The notes: generated by a model not told the origin, from the sequence alone. Numbered from the stretch's first letter, positions 36,701 through 47,570 are shown. The stretch: DNA of 64,000 nt from Clavelina lepadiformis (GCF_947623445.1 NC_135243.1:21770479-21834478), one strand, 5' to 3'. Made by a program: numbers and translations.

Positions 36701-37163
36701 ATTTTCACCCACACCCCTGTACAAGCGGCAACTTTGCTGTGCTTTCTTCAGACTTTAAACTTACATTCGCTCCATGTTGAACTGACGCAGCGCGATTTTT
36801 TCACCAAGTCAAAATACAGAAAGTTTCAACCTGAATATGCAAAGATATCGAAAGCATTAAAGGTAAAGAGTTTGTTCAATTTGCATAACTTGATGTTTAT
36901 AAAAATACTGTAAATGTTCTATTTGCAACTGAAGGCAGTTAACATTGCTCATAAGTCATAACCAAATAGATTTTGTTCAACTGTTCTCTGGTTGTTACAT
37001 TGTCAACGTTATCTTGAGCAAGCCATTGTTTTCTTTTAGTGTCTTAACAGAACAGTAAAATCTGCTTTTGTTCCAACTGTACACTCTATTATTTTATATA
37101 TTTCCACAGGGTGTTCAAAAAAATCTCAAATACAAGGACGTTTTAGACATTACTTGGTCATAG
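30733..37163 (+). CDS. FBXO41: FBXO41-like F-box protein with N-terminal zinc finger and coiled coil
   Basis: Eighteen exons join in frame: 30733-30939, 31166-31263, 32041-32208, 32519-32600, 32867-32991, 33363-33489, 33642-33700, 33786-33843, 33976-34082, 34193-34319, 34593-34763, 34968-35061, 35248-35374, 35730-35849, 36134-36252, 36357-36452, 36687-36862, 37110-37163 (2115 nt, 704 residues). Exon 1 encodes LPYRCPSCGSEKRFRSLIAL followed by LHMSILH, the C2H2-like finger shared by vertebrate FBXO41 and ZNF365. Exons 2-6 form a long coiled coil ending in KLSEFMENLLTRAEQAEHQL, matching FBXO41. Exon 11 is the F-box (FCVFAQLRSIDLLRCGMVCR then EWRETARHPQLWSRI). Exons 12-18 are leucine-rich, with TYKSAADPLGHQVAWALGSS and CWPQLQALSFGGAD closely matching FBXO41. 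It is probably an SCF substrate adaptor. In mammals the gene is mainly neuronal; expression here is unknown. The central linker (exons 7-10) is polar and poorly conserved. Confidence 0.92.
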
Positions 37164-38713
37164 AGAGCTGATGCTTCACAATTTGTTTTGCAAAAATAAA
37201 GCGAATTTTATTTCAGTGCAATTATACAACCGCAGTATCGGCAGTGCAATTTCCCTTTATGCACTGCGGTAAGGAATTGACTAATAGCTGCCATGGTACT
37301 GATTAGTTATTTCAGTTTTTTATTCAAGCACTCCAGTGGCGTTATTAAAATTATTGAGGCGTAACTTGACAGGTGTACAAAATGGTGTTAGTATGGTTAG
37401 AAGTACTTTTAGTCAGAATTTACGTTCGTGTTTGGTATCAGCGCTGTGTCATTATGATTTGGTCACCAGTTAAAACTGTGGGTTATTCTATGTTCCTTGA
37501 TGTTTTTAGTATCAGCTGAATGGAAACAATTCTTTTATTTTTTCAGTGTTTTAATTATTATCTACTGCTGTTGCACATGCATATCGTTATCACTGTAGTC
37601 TATTAATAGTCTTTAGAGTTTTTTAATAAAATATGGTGTTTAGATTTCTGTCAGTCATAATTTTTGGAATTCATTAGAAATTCGTTTAATTTTGTTACCA
37701 AAAAATGTACTATCGGTAAAAACCAATTTTTACTGAAATTCATGCGCAGAAATCAAAATCAAATAATCTTGTTTGTACTAAAAGGAACAGGTTTCATAAC
37801 TGGAAAAATGACATAATAACTGTTTACTCAGGATGGCGGCATTTGATTTATTGATGACATTTCTCATTACGGTCACATATCAACTAATCCATACATGTTT
37901 GTTATAAGCAAACGCAATCTTGAGATCAGGCTATGTCATACTTACGTAGTTTGAAAATTTAAGGCTCAAATTATGCTTAACCTAAAATATTAGGTAGACG
38001 AGTGTGTGTATTTGCACAATAGAGACGCTTATTAATGTGCGCGTGAACAAGCATGGCTGGTATTATGCTTATATTTCCATAAAAATTAAACTCGGTAAGC
38101 TTATAATAAAACACATAGTGAGACACGAGGTAATTGCATGAAGGTGGGTTAAACTTTTGAACTGAACTTGAAGATTTATTGTGTTGGAGGTCTCACAGTT
38201 GTGCAATTAATATTTCAACCACAACTATCACTTCAATTTCACTGGTCTTTGCAGTTTTTCCAGTGCTCAACTGATATAACTTTTATCAACTGATTTGCAC
38301 ACTCATATTTCATTTATCTAACCTTGTGTGATAAACATAATAACACAGTGTTTTCTTTTTAAATTCACGCTTGTCGTAGATGAGAAAATATGTCGCTGCA
38401 AACATATTTATTGTTAAATATTTTCTTGGCAGTGAGCCAAACAAAACGAAATAACATAAAGTAAAGAACAAGCAATATTCCTTCAGAAAAACCTTTTAGT
38501 CCATAGTGAAACAAGTACATGCTATTTATTGTGTTAATGATAATTATAACGTTGCTGACAATGAAGACGAAAAAAGTAGAAAATTAAACAATAACAACAG
38601 CGGTATATTTTTCCAGATTTTTTCATAGCAAGAAATTTCTTGGCAACTGGAACATAAACCGATGTGTGAAAATACAGAAAAGAGCAAAGATGACAAAAAC
38701 AATTGCAGCTAAG
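37164..38713. other. Convergent 3' region of FBXO41 and CENP-T
   Basis: AT-rich, no long frame. The two genes end facing each other here, so both 3' untranslated regions lie within it. No repeat was recognised. Confidence 0.5.
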
Positions 38714-41700
38714 TTAATCTTTTTTCCCAGATTTTTCCTTCTTAAGAGTAACAGATTGTGCAACCGGTATAAAAAGGCGACGATATTCCAAAGGAAGAAT
38801 TTCCTCGATTAAAACTTTGAGGGGACGATCTTCTGTGATGAATCTCTGCCTGTAGTAAAATATTTAATAAAGTGGTGGATGTTTTAGTGTTTTGATTTTC
38901 CCTTTGGTTTTAAAAAAATGGTTTGTATTTATTGTGCTAACTATACATTGTCTGACCGCACATAAACAAGTGTACAAAGTTGGTAAAAATATGTTTACGC
39001 GTAACTCATTCTTATCATTACAAAACCATGCGACAAGCCACTTACCTTTTCATGACCACTTCCATGTCCTCAATGGTTATAGTTTTCCTGCGTGCATGTA
39101 AACAAACTGCCTCTAAATCCCGGCAAAGATATTTGAAGAATGATGAAAATACATCTTCTACTTCCTCAATAGCATCTTTACTCAATTTAGTCGCGCAATA
39201 GTGTTCCATTATCCCTTTTAGTTGTGACCGAGGGATGATTGAGTCAGATCGGTTCGATTTCTGCTGCTTTGCCTTTTTCTTAGAAGAGGAAAATAATTTT
39301 TTCAGTGACGGTGTAGAAACAGTTTTCTTTAATTTCTGTGTGCTCTGAGGAACAAAAGTTGATTTCAAATGGCCGGAATTAATGCCAACGTCTGTCCTTG
39401 GCTGCTTGGAGGTAGATGTTGTAGCATTCAACTGATGTGGTTGTGATTCACCGATATCATCCTCCTCTAAGGGTGGTGTCCTGTCTTCCTGATCACTATC
39501 TTTTTGTAAAGTTTCGCTGTGAATGACATTCCCAGCATTATCTTTATCTGGCTCCTGTTGATCTTCCAATGTCACATTTTCAGGAGGATCATTCGGAATA
39601 TCTCTTTTAGACTTGTTATTCTGAGTGGCATTGTCTTCATCGTCTTCAGACATCCACTCATCGCCTGCATCTTCCTCAAGTTGCTCTTTCTCATTTTCTT
39701 TGTCCTCTTGTTTTTGCTTTTCATCTTCCCTTCTCAGACTAAACTCTGATGATGAATGATCATTTTCTTCAACTAAATGCAAGCCATCCTCTCCAGTGAG
39801 TACAGTATCAGATTCATGGCCCTCAGGCACATCAGTTGTTACAGCGATACCCCCTTTGCTTTCCTCAATTTCATCAACTGACCTTGCTGTGGTACCGTCA
39901 CCGACATTGATTTGAAGCAGATCACCCATTTGTGGAACTTCTTTGCTCATCTCCCTACTTCCACTTTGCTGACTCTCATCATCGTTTACTTTATCTTTTT
40001 CAGGTGCTGCTAAACTTTGATTTGATGATTTATCTTCAGCTAACTTTGGTTTTCTTGTGGAGGAAAACATTCTTTTTATAAAACTAATACCTATATAACT
40101 ATATTATCTAAGGTGCACATCTCATTTATGTATAAATAAATATTAAAAAATGATTAAAAAAGTAAAAAATTACTTTCTGAATTGTGACAGTTTTTCCTTT
40201 AATCGACGTCCATATTCCTCGGCACTGACGACGGGTTGAGATAGTTTGTCCAGATCTATCCGCCTTGGAATAAACAAAGCAACCATGAAAACAAGGCTAA
40301 CACAAAAATGAAAGATATGCTATCTGAGTTATTCAAGAGCTTATAACAGGTCCTGCAGTCTTTTACTGATAATTTCAACCAACCTTTTTCGTAACATCGG
40401 CGATGTTATGTTCATTTCTGAAGTATCTTCTTCGACAGAAACGTTATGTTGAACATTTTCTATCGAACTTTCGTCACCCTTCTCTTTATTCTTTGGATGC
40501 TGATTTTGAGCATTTTCTTCATCTAATTTCAAGTCGTCCTCACCACTGAGTACAGGATCAGATTCACGGCATTCAGACGCATCAGTTGTTACCGAGATAT
40601 TGACATTATTTTCTTTAATTTCATCAACTGGTTTTGTTGTGGTACCATTGCCGATATCTTTGTTAACATTGATTTGAAAAACATCACCCAATTGTGGAAC
40701 TTCTTTGCTCATCTCCCTACTTCCACTGGCACTTTGCTGAATCTCATCATCATTTACTTTATCTTTATCAGGTGCTGCTGAACTTTGATTTGATGATTTA
40801 TCTTCAGCTAGCTTTGGTTTTCTGATGAAAGCAGAGCATTCTTTTTATAAAAACAATGACTAGATATATATATATGTATAGACTATAGAGCGGGGTTGTT
40901 CGAATAGCGGATCGCGATCCGGATCTTTTCAACTTTTTGTGTGGATCTTCAATTGTAGCCTCAAAAAAAAACTTTTTACAGTATTTTCATGTGGATACTA
41001 ATTGTCAGTGTTGAAATTAATTTTTTGAATTTATAATAGCATAATTTTGCTCCCTCTCAGCATTGAAGCGTATCGTTTTCGTTTACTCATTTACGCACCA
41101 CTAACTCGACTAACTATTCTCTTGTCTTCTCTTCGCGCGGTCAGCTGGTTTTCTGCACAGCGGGGGGGGCCACGGCGAAACAAGAAAAACTTCTAGAAAT
41201 GTATCACTTGTACAAATACTTAATTTCTTTCTTTGGTTTTACAATTATGATATATACAGGAAGCCAGATGTTTTTGCTACAAACCTGTCAAAATCCGATC
41301 AGTTTACGACGTATAGTTTTCAAGTAATTATCGATTGAAAATGTATGTGCAGGGTCGGCCACAACCTACTTAAAATAGTAAAGTCGCGAGCCCGGTTAGG
41401 ATAGGGTTAACACAAAGGCAAGAAAGCATTGAATATTGAACAGAAAAAAAAGTTTGAGGCTGCCATTCTGTAGCACACTTCACTTTTGACTTTTACATAG
41501 TTATTATTATGTTGTAGGGTACATTTTCATGAATAAAGCACCATAAAAATTAAAGCATGTCCAATATATTTCCTATTCGTATTTAGTGGATCATCATGTT
41601 GTCAGGTTTGGTTGTGGTGGATCATGGCAGAAATCATTTGAACAACCCTGGTATAGACTGTATACATATCGTCCGTCTAAGATGCACATTTCATTTATGT

Positions 41701-43240
41701 AAAAATAAATACTAAAAACGAAAAACTTTACTTTTTAAACTGTGAAAGTTTCTCCCTCAGTCGACGGCCATATTCCTCGGCACTGACAACGGGGTGAGAT
41801 AGTTTGCCCAGATCTATCCTCCTTGGAATAAAACAATCATGTAAACAAGGCAAGACAAAACAACAAGAATGAAAGATATGCAATCTGAGTGAATCAAGAG
41901 CATATAACAGGTCCTGCAGCATTATGACTCATAATTTCAACCAACCTTTTTTGTAAAGTCGGTGATGTTATGTTCATTTCCAAAGTATCATCTTCGTCAG
42001 AAATGCTAGTTTGGACGTTTTCTGACGACCTTTATTATAAAGTCAAAGCAGTCTAAGGTACAAAACAGAACAAAAAATACAAGATAGCTCAATAAAGATC
42101 ACTGTTATAACTCACTTTTTCAATTTCGCCAAGTTTACTTCCAATTGTTTTTGAAAGTCATCAGCACTGATCACCGGTTTAGCATTAAATATCCGTTCCA
42201 TAGCCCGAGTTCTAAACACAACAGTGACCATTCACATAAAACCTTTAAGGCTAACACTTCTTCAATCTTTAAGTGCTTTAATTTAATTTTTATGTAAAAT
42301 AATCTAGACTTTTAGTAGCCTGCAGATGGGTGCTAAAAATACAGACATACGTTGGACGCTTTGGAGGAAAAAAAACATCGCTTGAAGTGTCACTATCAGT
42401 GATATCTTCAGAACTGAAAGAAAACAGTGTTATGGTTGAGGTGTGATATGCACTACATACTGTTTTATCGACCTTCAAATTTAAAATTTGTAAAAAACTT
42501 ATGTGTCTTGTAACTGGGTCAAAATGCTTTGAAATATTAATGTTTAGATAATGAAAGTTAACAAAATGAAAAGACAACAATTTAAATAATAATGAAACAA
42601 GTTGTACATGCTTGGAGATGGCTCGGGCTTAACCTTTTCTACAACCACTTTCTTTTGTTTTTTAGGCCGAGCAACTGTTTGCATCACTTCCTGCTGGGAC
42701 ATGACATTTTCCAAAGCCGTGCGTGGAGTCACGGATTTATCCAGTAGCGACTCTTCATTTAAAAGCGACCGGAGTGAGATTTTCCTACAAAATTACAAAC
42801 TGTTTTTCTATCTCCTAACAAATCATGACAAAATGGACAGGTCATTTGGTTTGTGTTTACAATGAAATATTGATCCTCTGCAGACTAATGAAATATAATA
42901 GTATAATAGAATACAATATAATGCAATGCAAAGTATATAGTACTAATACATACACGATTTTATCACCGTCTAACTACATATAAATACCGTGAGAAATGAA
43001 CTATCAATAATGTATATATTTGTACACGCAAAATTGTATGGCTGAAGGCATGCACGTCTACATGGCTTCAACCAAAACCAAGTCTGTTTTCCAGTTAAAA
43101 CTACATTATCCAGTCATCATACTCTTTTGTCCATTTTACCTTTGTTTGGATCTCCGAGAAGATGAACTTGACTTAAGTTTTCTTTTGTTAATGGGAGTAC
43201 GTGGCAAGTCTATTGCTGCATCCTTTTTACTTCTGGGCAT
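38714..43240 (-). CDS. CENPT: Centromere protein T (CENP-T)
   Basis: Ten minus-strand exons join in frame: 43140-43240, 42608-42784, 42351-42413, 42116-42211, 41946-42029, 41732-41821, 40384-40821, 40174-40263, 39046-40053, 38714-38849 (2283 nt, 760 residues). The C-terminus is the CENP-T histone fold and its extension: DAIEEVEDVFSSFFKYLCRD, LHARRKTITIEDMEVVMKR and ILPLEYRRLFIPVAQS, as in vertebrate CENP-T (HAGRKTVxxxDLELLMRR, LPLEYRQLLIPCA). This part pairs with CENP-W on centromeric DNA. The N-terminus has DLPRTPINKRKLKSS and SVTPRTALENVM; TPRT-type sites in vertebrates are CDK targets that recruit the Ndc80 complex. Between them lies a long acidic linker and three copies of a PVVSAEEY-type helix encoded by duplicated exons. 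Start: the ATG of MPRSKKDAAIDLPRTP. An intron holds a hAT (40891-41650). Confidence 0.92.
40080..42035 (-). repeat. Tandemly duplicated exon pair inside CENP-T
   Basis: Exon 6 (41732-41821) and exon 8 (40174-40263) are both 90 nt and encode nearly the same peptide (PVVSAEEYGRRLREKLSQF versus PVVSAEEYGRRLKEKLSQF). Exon 7 and the start of exon 9 share PKLAEDKSSNQS through EMSKEVPQ. Introns match too (catttatgtaaaaataaata near 41695 and catttatgtataaataaata near 40133; ataacaggtcctgcag at both 40344 and 41906). Exon 5 is a short relative of exon 7, and exon 4 a diverged relative of exon 6. All exons have phase 2 at both ends. Confidence 0.9.
40891..41650. mobile_element. hAT element inside CENP-T intron 6, 760 bp
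   Basis: Ends cggggttgttcgaatag and, inverted, cagggttgttcaaatga pair well. Flanks are CTATAGAG and GTATAGAC, an imperfect 8-bp duplication (six of eight). Inside, 41406-41468 matches 6126-6190, the leader of the ZBED-type hAT remnants. It separates the two duplicated CENP-T exon pairs but leaves coding exons intact. Confidence 0.7.
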
Positions 43241-43995
43241 TTTTTGCTGATTCTGTCAAGATTTGGTTACAAAACTAACTCGCTAAAATTAGCAATTTAT
43301 CTTCACGGTCTAGGCTATAGCCTATGTGTGTATTGCAGCCTATATGAAGCTAACGGAACTCAGTCTTTCAACATGAAATAAAAAACAATTTAATTAATAT
43401 TCTATCTGATAATTAGCCTAGTAAACAACTAGCCTAAAACAGGCAAACTTATAAGCTAGCCTATTATTCTTTATACGTTGTACAATAAAGCCAAAGTCTG
43501 CATGAGTGTAGTCTAAGCCTGGCGTACGTCTTTGCAACAATTAGCATAGGGTTAGGTTAATTGCAGAAAAAATCTGGTTTCCATTTCCGTTCAGTCAGCC
43601 ATGATAATCATTCAATCGCTCACAAACGTTTTCGTTGCGAGACTGCAAAATTTTTTTACCACTGTCATTCTGGCAGAATCCTAGCAGAATCATACTATCC
43701 AAACGAACAACAGTGTTTCCGACTCCAACATTTTCAAAAACAGAATGAAACAGCATTTTAAAACAAAGCAGACAAAGTTTAACGCTTCCAATCATCCAAG
43801 TTAAAAAAACAAAAATTTTAGACACATATTTTAAAATTAAAAATGATGGTAACACAAAACAACAAGAAGGAAAAAAACAACAAAGTATACACACAAAACG
43901 AGTTTCAAGAGATGTGAATGTTGTACTCCTCTGTCACAATTAAAAAACAATTTGAATACATGACGTAATAATGAACAAAAGGAAAAAGGCCTTGT
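43241..43995. other. CENP-T upstream region
   Basis: AT-rich. It should contain the CENP-T promoter. A stretch at about 43655-43697 (cattctggcagaatcctagc) recurs inverted near 50215-50258, so a dispersed repeat is present. No gene was recognised. Confidence 0.4.
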
Positions 43996-44397
43996 TGCAG
44001 ATTCTTAAAGAAGATTTCCTCCTCTTCACGATGGTGACCTTGAAATCGATCCCCCCTGGCCGGAAAGTTCCGAAATTCACAAAAACGCGACAGGTACTAA
44101 GAAATGCGATAAGACCCCCAAAACGTAAAAAATGCCGTATTTATTAAATGTTTCATGTCAATTCTGCTGAGTGTTTCCGGAGGAGGTGTGAATTTTTTAT
44201 TGCAGATTCTTAAAGAAGATTTCCTCCTCTTCACGATGGTGACCTTGAAATCGATCCCCCCTGGCCGGAAAGTTCCGAAATTCACAAAAACGCGACAGGT
44301 ACTAAGAAATGCGATAAGACCCCCAAAACGTAAAAAATGCCGTATTTATTAAATGTTTCACGTCAATTCTGCTGAGTGTTTCCGGAGGAGGTGTGAA
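43996..44397. repeat. Two-unit tandem repeat, period 205 bp
   Basis: Units 43996-44192 and 44201-44397 are almost identical over 197 bases (from tgcagattcttaaagaagat to tccggaggaggtgtgaa), with an 8-base T-rich spacer. One visible difference is catgtc versus cacgtc. The second unit abuts the 3' LTR remnant of the Gypsy element. Confidence 0.9.
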
Positions 44398-44448
44398 GGG
44401 AGCAAGGGAGAAACGTAACAGATACAGGGCAAAAACAAGTGTAGCACT

Positions 44449-44462
44449 CTCCTCCTTCCCAC
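44449..44462 (-). promoter_or_regulatory. Polypurine tract of the Gypsy element
   Basis: Read on the minus strand, a 14-base purine run (GGGAAGGAGGAGAG) directly precedes the TG that opens the 3' LTR remnant. This is where plus-strand synthesis of an LTR element starts, and it fixes the LTR boundary. Confidence 0.75.
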
Positions 44463-45118
44463 AAAATTGTAGGCAATCAATAAATGTTTTACCCAGGAAT
44501 ATAACGCATGTCTTACAGAAACCAACGAAGTAAAAACTAGCAAGTGAATAATGCAAAAATGACGTGCAACAAACGATCACTTAAATAGACACTCAAACCA
44601 CAAGTAGTGACACACTTAAAATGTAAAATCTTAGTATAAACAAAAGAATATAACAATATAAAAATATATAATCTCAATATAAAAACACGTATAAAAACAC
44701 GAACACAAAATCACAAAAATTTGCTATTAATAACTACATATACGTGCGTGAGTGAAGTGAAAAGATGCGTCTATTATCGTATTTTACCTTTCAACATCTG
44801 GGTAAAAACAAGGTCTACGTTTAATGCGTTGTGGAAGGTTTGGAGAATGCAAAACATCATCGGTTACTATACTGTTATTCTGAACTGCGTTCTGAATATT
44901 TTCCGGCACTATGTACACCCCTGGTCGCAGCTGATAATTATAGTAGTCGTTATTTCCGGTTCCGGACTGCAGCATGCACGAAAGTGATGGCGGTTGTTTG
45001 TCGGATCTGTTGAGCAAGAATTTTGCCCTTCATTCTCGCTCACACCTTCTTTGCGATTTTCTATCAAATAGTTTGCAGGAGGAATAACTTTTTTAACAAC
45101 ATAGGAGCCTTTATAAGG

Positions 45119-46138
45119 CTAGTGAAACTTTCTTGTTTCATCTTTTTGAAGAGTTTCATCACGCAACATGACTGCATCACCTTCTTTATATTGATCGTCA
45201 GACGCCTTTTTGTCGTAACGCTTCTTCATTTGAAACCTACGTTGTTCCAACCTTGATTGAACTGTGTGGTGAACCAATTTCATTCGATCTTGAAGATGAA
45301 GGATGTCTTCACACTTTGGAGTAAAAATTGGTGCCTTACTAACAAGATCTGCAGGCAACCTAAGATTATTTCCAGTGAGCAAGTAATGAGGAGAAACTCC
45401 AGTTTCCTCGTGAACACTTGAATTGTAAGTAGCGCTAACCAAGAAGAGCGCGTCATCCCAAGAAGTTGGGTCAACCTGAACATAATTTTTTAAAATCGCA
45501 ATTATGGTCTGATTGTTTCTTTCCACAGCACCGTTTCCCATTGCGTGATACGGGCTGGTTCTTGTCTTTTTGCAGCCCATTAACCGTGAGAGCTCTTGAA
45601 AAAGAATACTTTCAAAATTCCGGCCCTGGTCGGAGTGAATTGTTTCTGGGACGCAATGTATCGTCACCCAACGGTGGTAAAGCAAATAAGCAGTATCTTT
45701 GGCATTTTGGAATTTCATTGGCCAACACTGCATGTATTTTGTGTAGGTGTCACATACGACAAGAATATAACGGTTGTCGTTTCCTGTTTCGGGTAGACCG
45801 CTTAATACGTCGATTTGAACTTTCTGCATAGGTGTATTTTTCTCTGATGGAACTAATGGGGCAAGAACAATCCGCCTTGGTACTTTTCTTAAATCGCACA
45901 AGCAACACTCTTTGCAGTATGTTTCGACATCTTTGTGGCAAAATGGCCAGAAAAAACCCTCCTTTAACCTGGCAAATGTCCTTTTAACGCCCATATGTCC
46001 ACCTCCGTGAATTAAATCGTGAACAGACTTCAACACATCATTCTTCATTGTTGAGGGCACCAGCAACTGAGCATAAACTTCTTCCAGAGAATTCTCGATT
46101 TTTTTTTGAATGATGGTCGGCGTTCCTGGCTCATCCAC
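45119..46138 (-). CDS. Gypsy integrase
   Basis: An uninterrupted 339-codon frame. The zinc-binding domain reads HGGGHMGVKRTFARLKEGFF then CKECCLC (HHCC). The catalytic core has IDVLSG, HSDQGRNF and GAVERNNQTI. Exactly 35 residues lie between the second Asp and the Glu, the D,D35E spacing of retroelement integrases. The C-terminal part continues with KKRYDKKASDDQYKEGDAVM, a GPY/F-region lead-in, and after a stop at 45118 the tail resumes in other frames down to about 44784 (LPQRIKRRPCFYP). The integrase open frame is preserved although Gag and the polymerase are broken. The first codon shown is simply the first Met in the frame; the native protein would be made by cleavage. Confidence 0.85.
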   Translation of the reverse strand: MDEPGTPTIIQKKIENSLEEVYAQLLVPSTMKNDVLKSVHDLIHGGGHMGVKRTFARLKEGFFWPFCHKDVETYCKECCLCDLRKVPRRIVLAPLVPSEKNTPMQKVQIDVLSGLPETGNDNRYILVVCDTYTKYMQCWPMKFQNAKDTAYLLYHRWVTIHCVPETIHSDQGRNFESILFQELSRLMGCKKTRTSPYHAMGNGAVERNNQTIIAILKNYVQVDPTSWDDALFLVSATYNSSVHEETGVSPHYLLTGNNLRLPADLVSKAPIFTPKCEDILHLQDRMKLVHHTVQSRLEQRRFQMKKRYDKKASDDQYKEGDAVMLRDETLQKDETRKFH

Positions 46139-46151
46139 TGAAACAGTCTTT

Positions 46152-46595
46152 TCAACACTGGATCTTTTTGCTGCGCCTTAATAGTGTTTTCGGTTGACCA
46201 TCCAGATGCTTCTTTTGCTTTTGGGGTTCAGGCAAGCGTCTTGGGTGCTGGCGTATAGGGAGCGAGTCTCCAGTTTCGATTGAGTGTTCGACCAGTTCTG
46301 TTTGTCCAATATCGTACGGGTGCAGCGAAAATACATCACGATAGGAAGAGATTACGGAAAACAGCTTTTGGCGTTCAACTTCTGACAGTTCCAATTTGTC
46401 CAAACATAACTCATCGTGCAGTGCCGACAACTCATCGTTGGAAAACTTGTTCTCTATGCAAGTCCTGATCCATAGTTTGAACCTGGTAGATTTCCCATGG
46501 TGGATTGCTGTGACTTCCGTGTATGTCAGAAGCACGTCGAAAGTTTCTTGCACGTTGCCTGTGACAACGTCGAGCAATGTGACCATATTCCCCAC
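46152..46595 (-). pseudogene. Gypsy Pol fragment before the reverse transcriptase core
   Basis: The frame includes LSEVERQKLFSVISSYRDVF, SLHPYDIGQTELVEHSIETG and PIRQHPRRLP. This is the linker and first strand of Ty3/Gypsy reverse transcriptases (FSxxxxDIGxTxxVxHxIxTxxxxPIRQxPRRxP). After about 46240 similarity stops and a lysine-rich junction sequence runs to a stop. No retroviral-type protease motif and no YxDD were seen. Confidence 0.75.
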
Positions 46596-47290
46596 AGTTA
46601 AAACACTGAAGTCTTCTTCTCTCTTCCCCAGGTTTTCTTGCTGTCTTCATTTCTTTTCGCAGCTGGAAAATTTCGTCCTGAAGTTTTTCGACAGTTCTTT
46701 TTAATTGGGATACGTCCTGGTGATCTCCTGTAACCGCTGCTACTTCTGACGTCATTATACGTGGTTCATGATGCGTCCGTTCTGCGTTTTCAATAATTTT
46801 CTTTGCTGTGGCGTAAAAATCCGGTTGTGCATTTTTAAAGTTATCGCGTAAGATTTGTGAGGCTTGTTGACGATCTCTCAGTCCTCGAACAAGTAGGTTG
46901 TACAGCACACTGCTGCGCATTTCATGCTGTTCGTCGTTTGTATAAGCCATTTTTCCCAATTGAGCTATAGATTCAAGAAAGTTTCTTACAAATTCGTCAA
47001 AACCTTGAGTTCGCTGAACGGGTTGTTGCATGGCATGCTTTTGTGAAGATAGTCCTGAAACCGTGTCTTTTGCTTTTTGAATGAGTTCGTCATAACTAAG
47101 CTCGTAAAGTTCATTACGACCATCGGTCATTGAGAATCTCATGTCTTCCGGCAAGCTTTGTAGAAATGCATGTTTCTTCCCGCATCCGATGCTTTAACGC
47201 TGTCTCAGAAGGATTCGAATTCTTTGAGAAAAGACGAAAAACTATTGCCGAGCCGGAGAGTAAAAAAATTTCAACTTCAGTAAAACTTGA
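46432..47290 (-). pseudogene. Gypsy Gag with zinc knuckle
   Basis: The main frame (47154-46432, 240 codons) begins within Gag: SLPEDM precedes it in frame, then LSYDELIQKAKD, PVQRTQGFDEFVRNFLESIA, EMRSSVLYNLLVRGLRDRQQ, a coiled segment and one zinc knuckle, CFNCGEYGHIARRC (CX2CX4HX4C). Upstream, about 47170-47290, the expected N-terminus is spread over frames, with a stop in FESF-stop-DS and a one-base shift. The homologous Gag at 10468 shows the undamaged order (GESFCDS, KHAFVVSLPE). Gag would form the element's particle; this copy is defective. Confidence 0.8.
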
Positions 47291-47333
47291 TAAAATCTTC
47301 TGTGCCTCTAAGAGGTCGTGCCGTGCTCGCCAG

Positions 47334-47570
47334 TGTTACGTTTTGTTGTTCTCACTCTTAGAATTACAGGCACATGTTTTATTTTAAAAGCAGTTAGGTC
47401 AAGTTTTCGTTCACACAGCTCATTTCAGGAGCTCCAATACAAAACTGTCAGTGCAACTACTTGTCAGACACACGTCGATAAAAAGACACATGTGGTTAAT
47501 TTACCACGGAAACGCGCAATCGGCCGCAAGGGAGAAACGTAACAGATACAGGGCAAAAACAAGTGTAACA
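47334..47570 (-). repeat. Gypsy 5' LTR
   Basis: 237 bp on the minus strand from TGTTACACTTG to AAACGTAACA, with TGTTAC/GTAACA inverted ends. The first 47 bases recur at 44402-44448 beyond the polypurine tract, which identifies them as LTR. The primer-binding site TGGCGAGCACGGCACGACC follows at once. Confidence 0.85.

Larger units (their letters stand above)
44402..47570 (-). mobile_element. Ty3/Gypsy element with central deletion (family 2)
   Basis: On the minus strand, in order: 5' LTR (47334-47570), primer-binding site (47315-47333), Gag, the start of the reverse transcriptase, integrase, a polypurine tract (GGGAAGGAGGAGAG, about 44449-44462) and the first 47 bases of a 3' LTR (44402-44448). 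The reverse transcriptase core and RNase H are missing between about 46200 and 46140, so the element cannot copy itself. The rest of the 3' LTR is replaced by the 205-bp tandem repeat, so no target duplication can be read. Confidence 0.88.

Noticed and set aside
39519-39749. Hydrophobic plus-strand frame of 76 codons
   Set aside because: Antisense shadow of the acidic CENP-T linker.
45466-45831. 121-codon plus frame
   Set aside because: Antisense shadow of the integrase frame.
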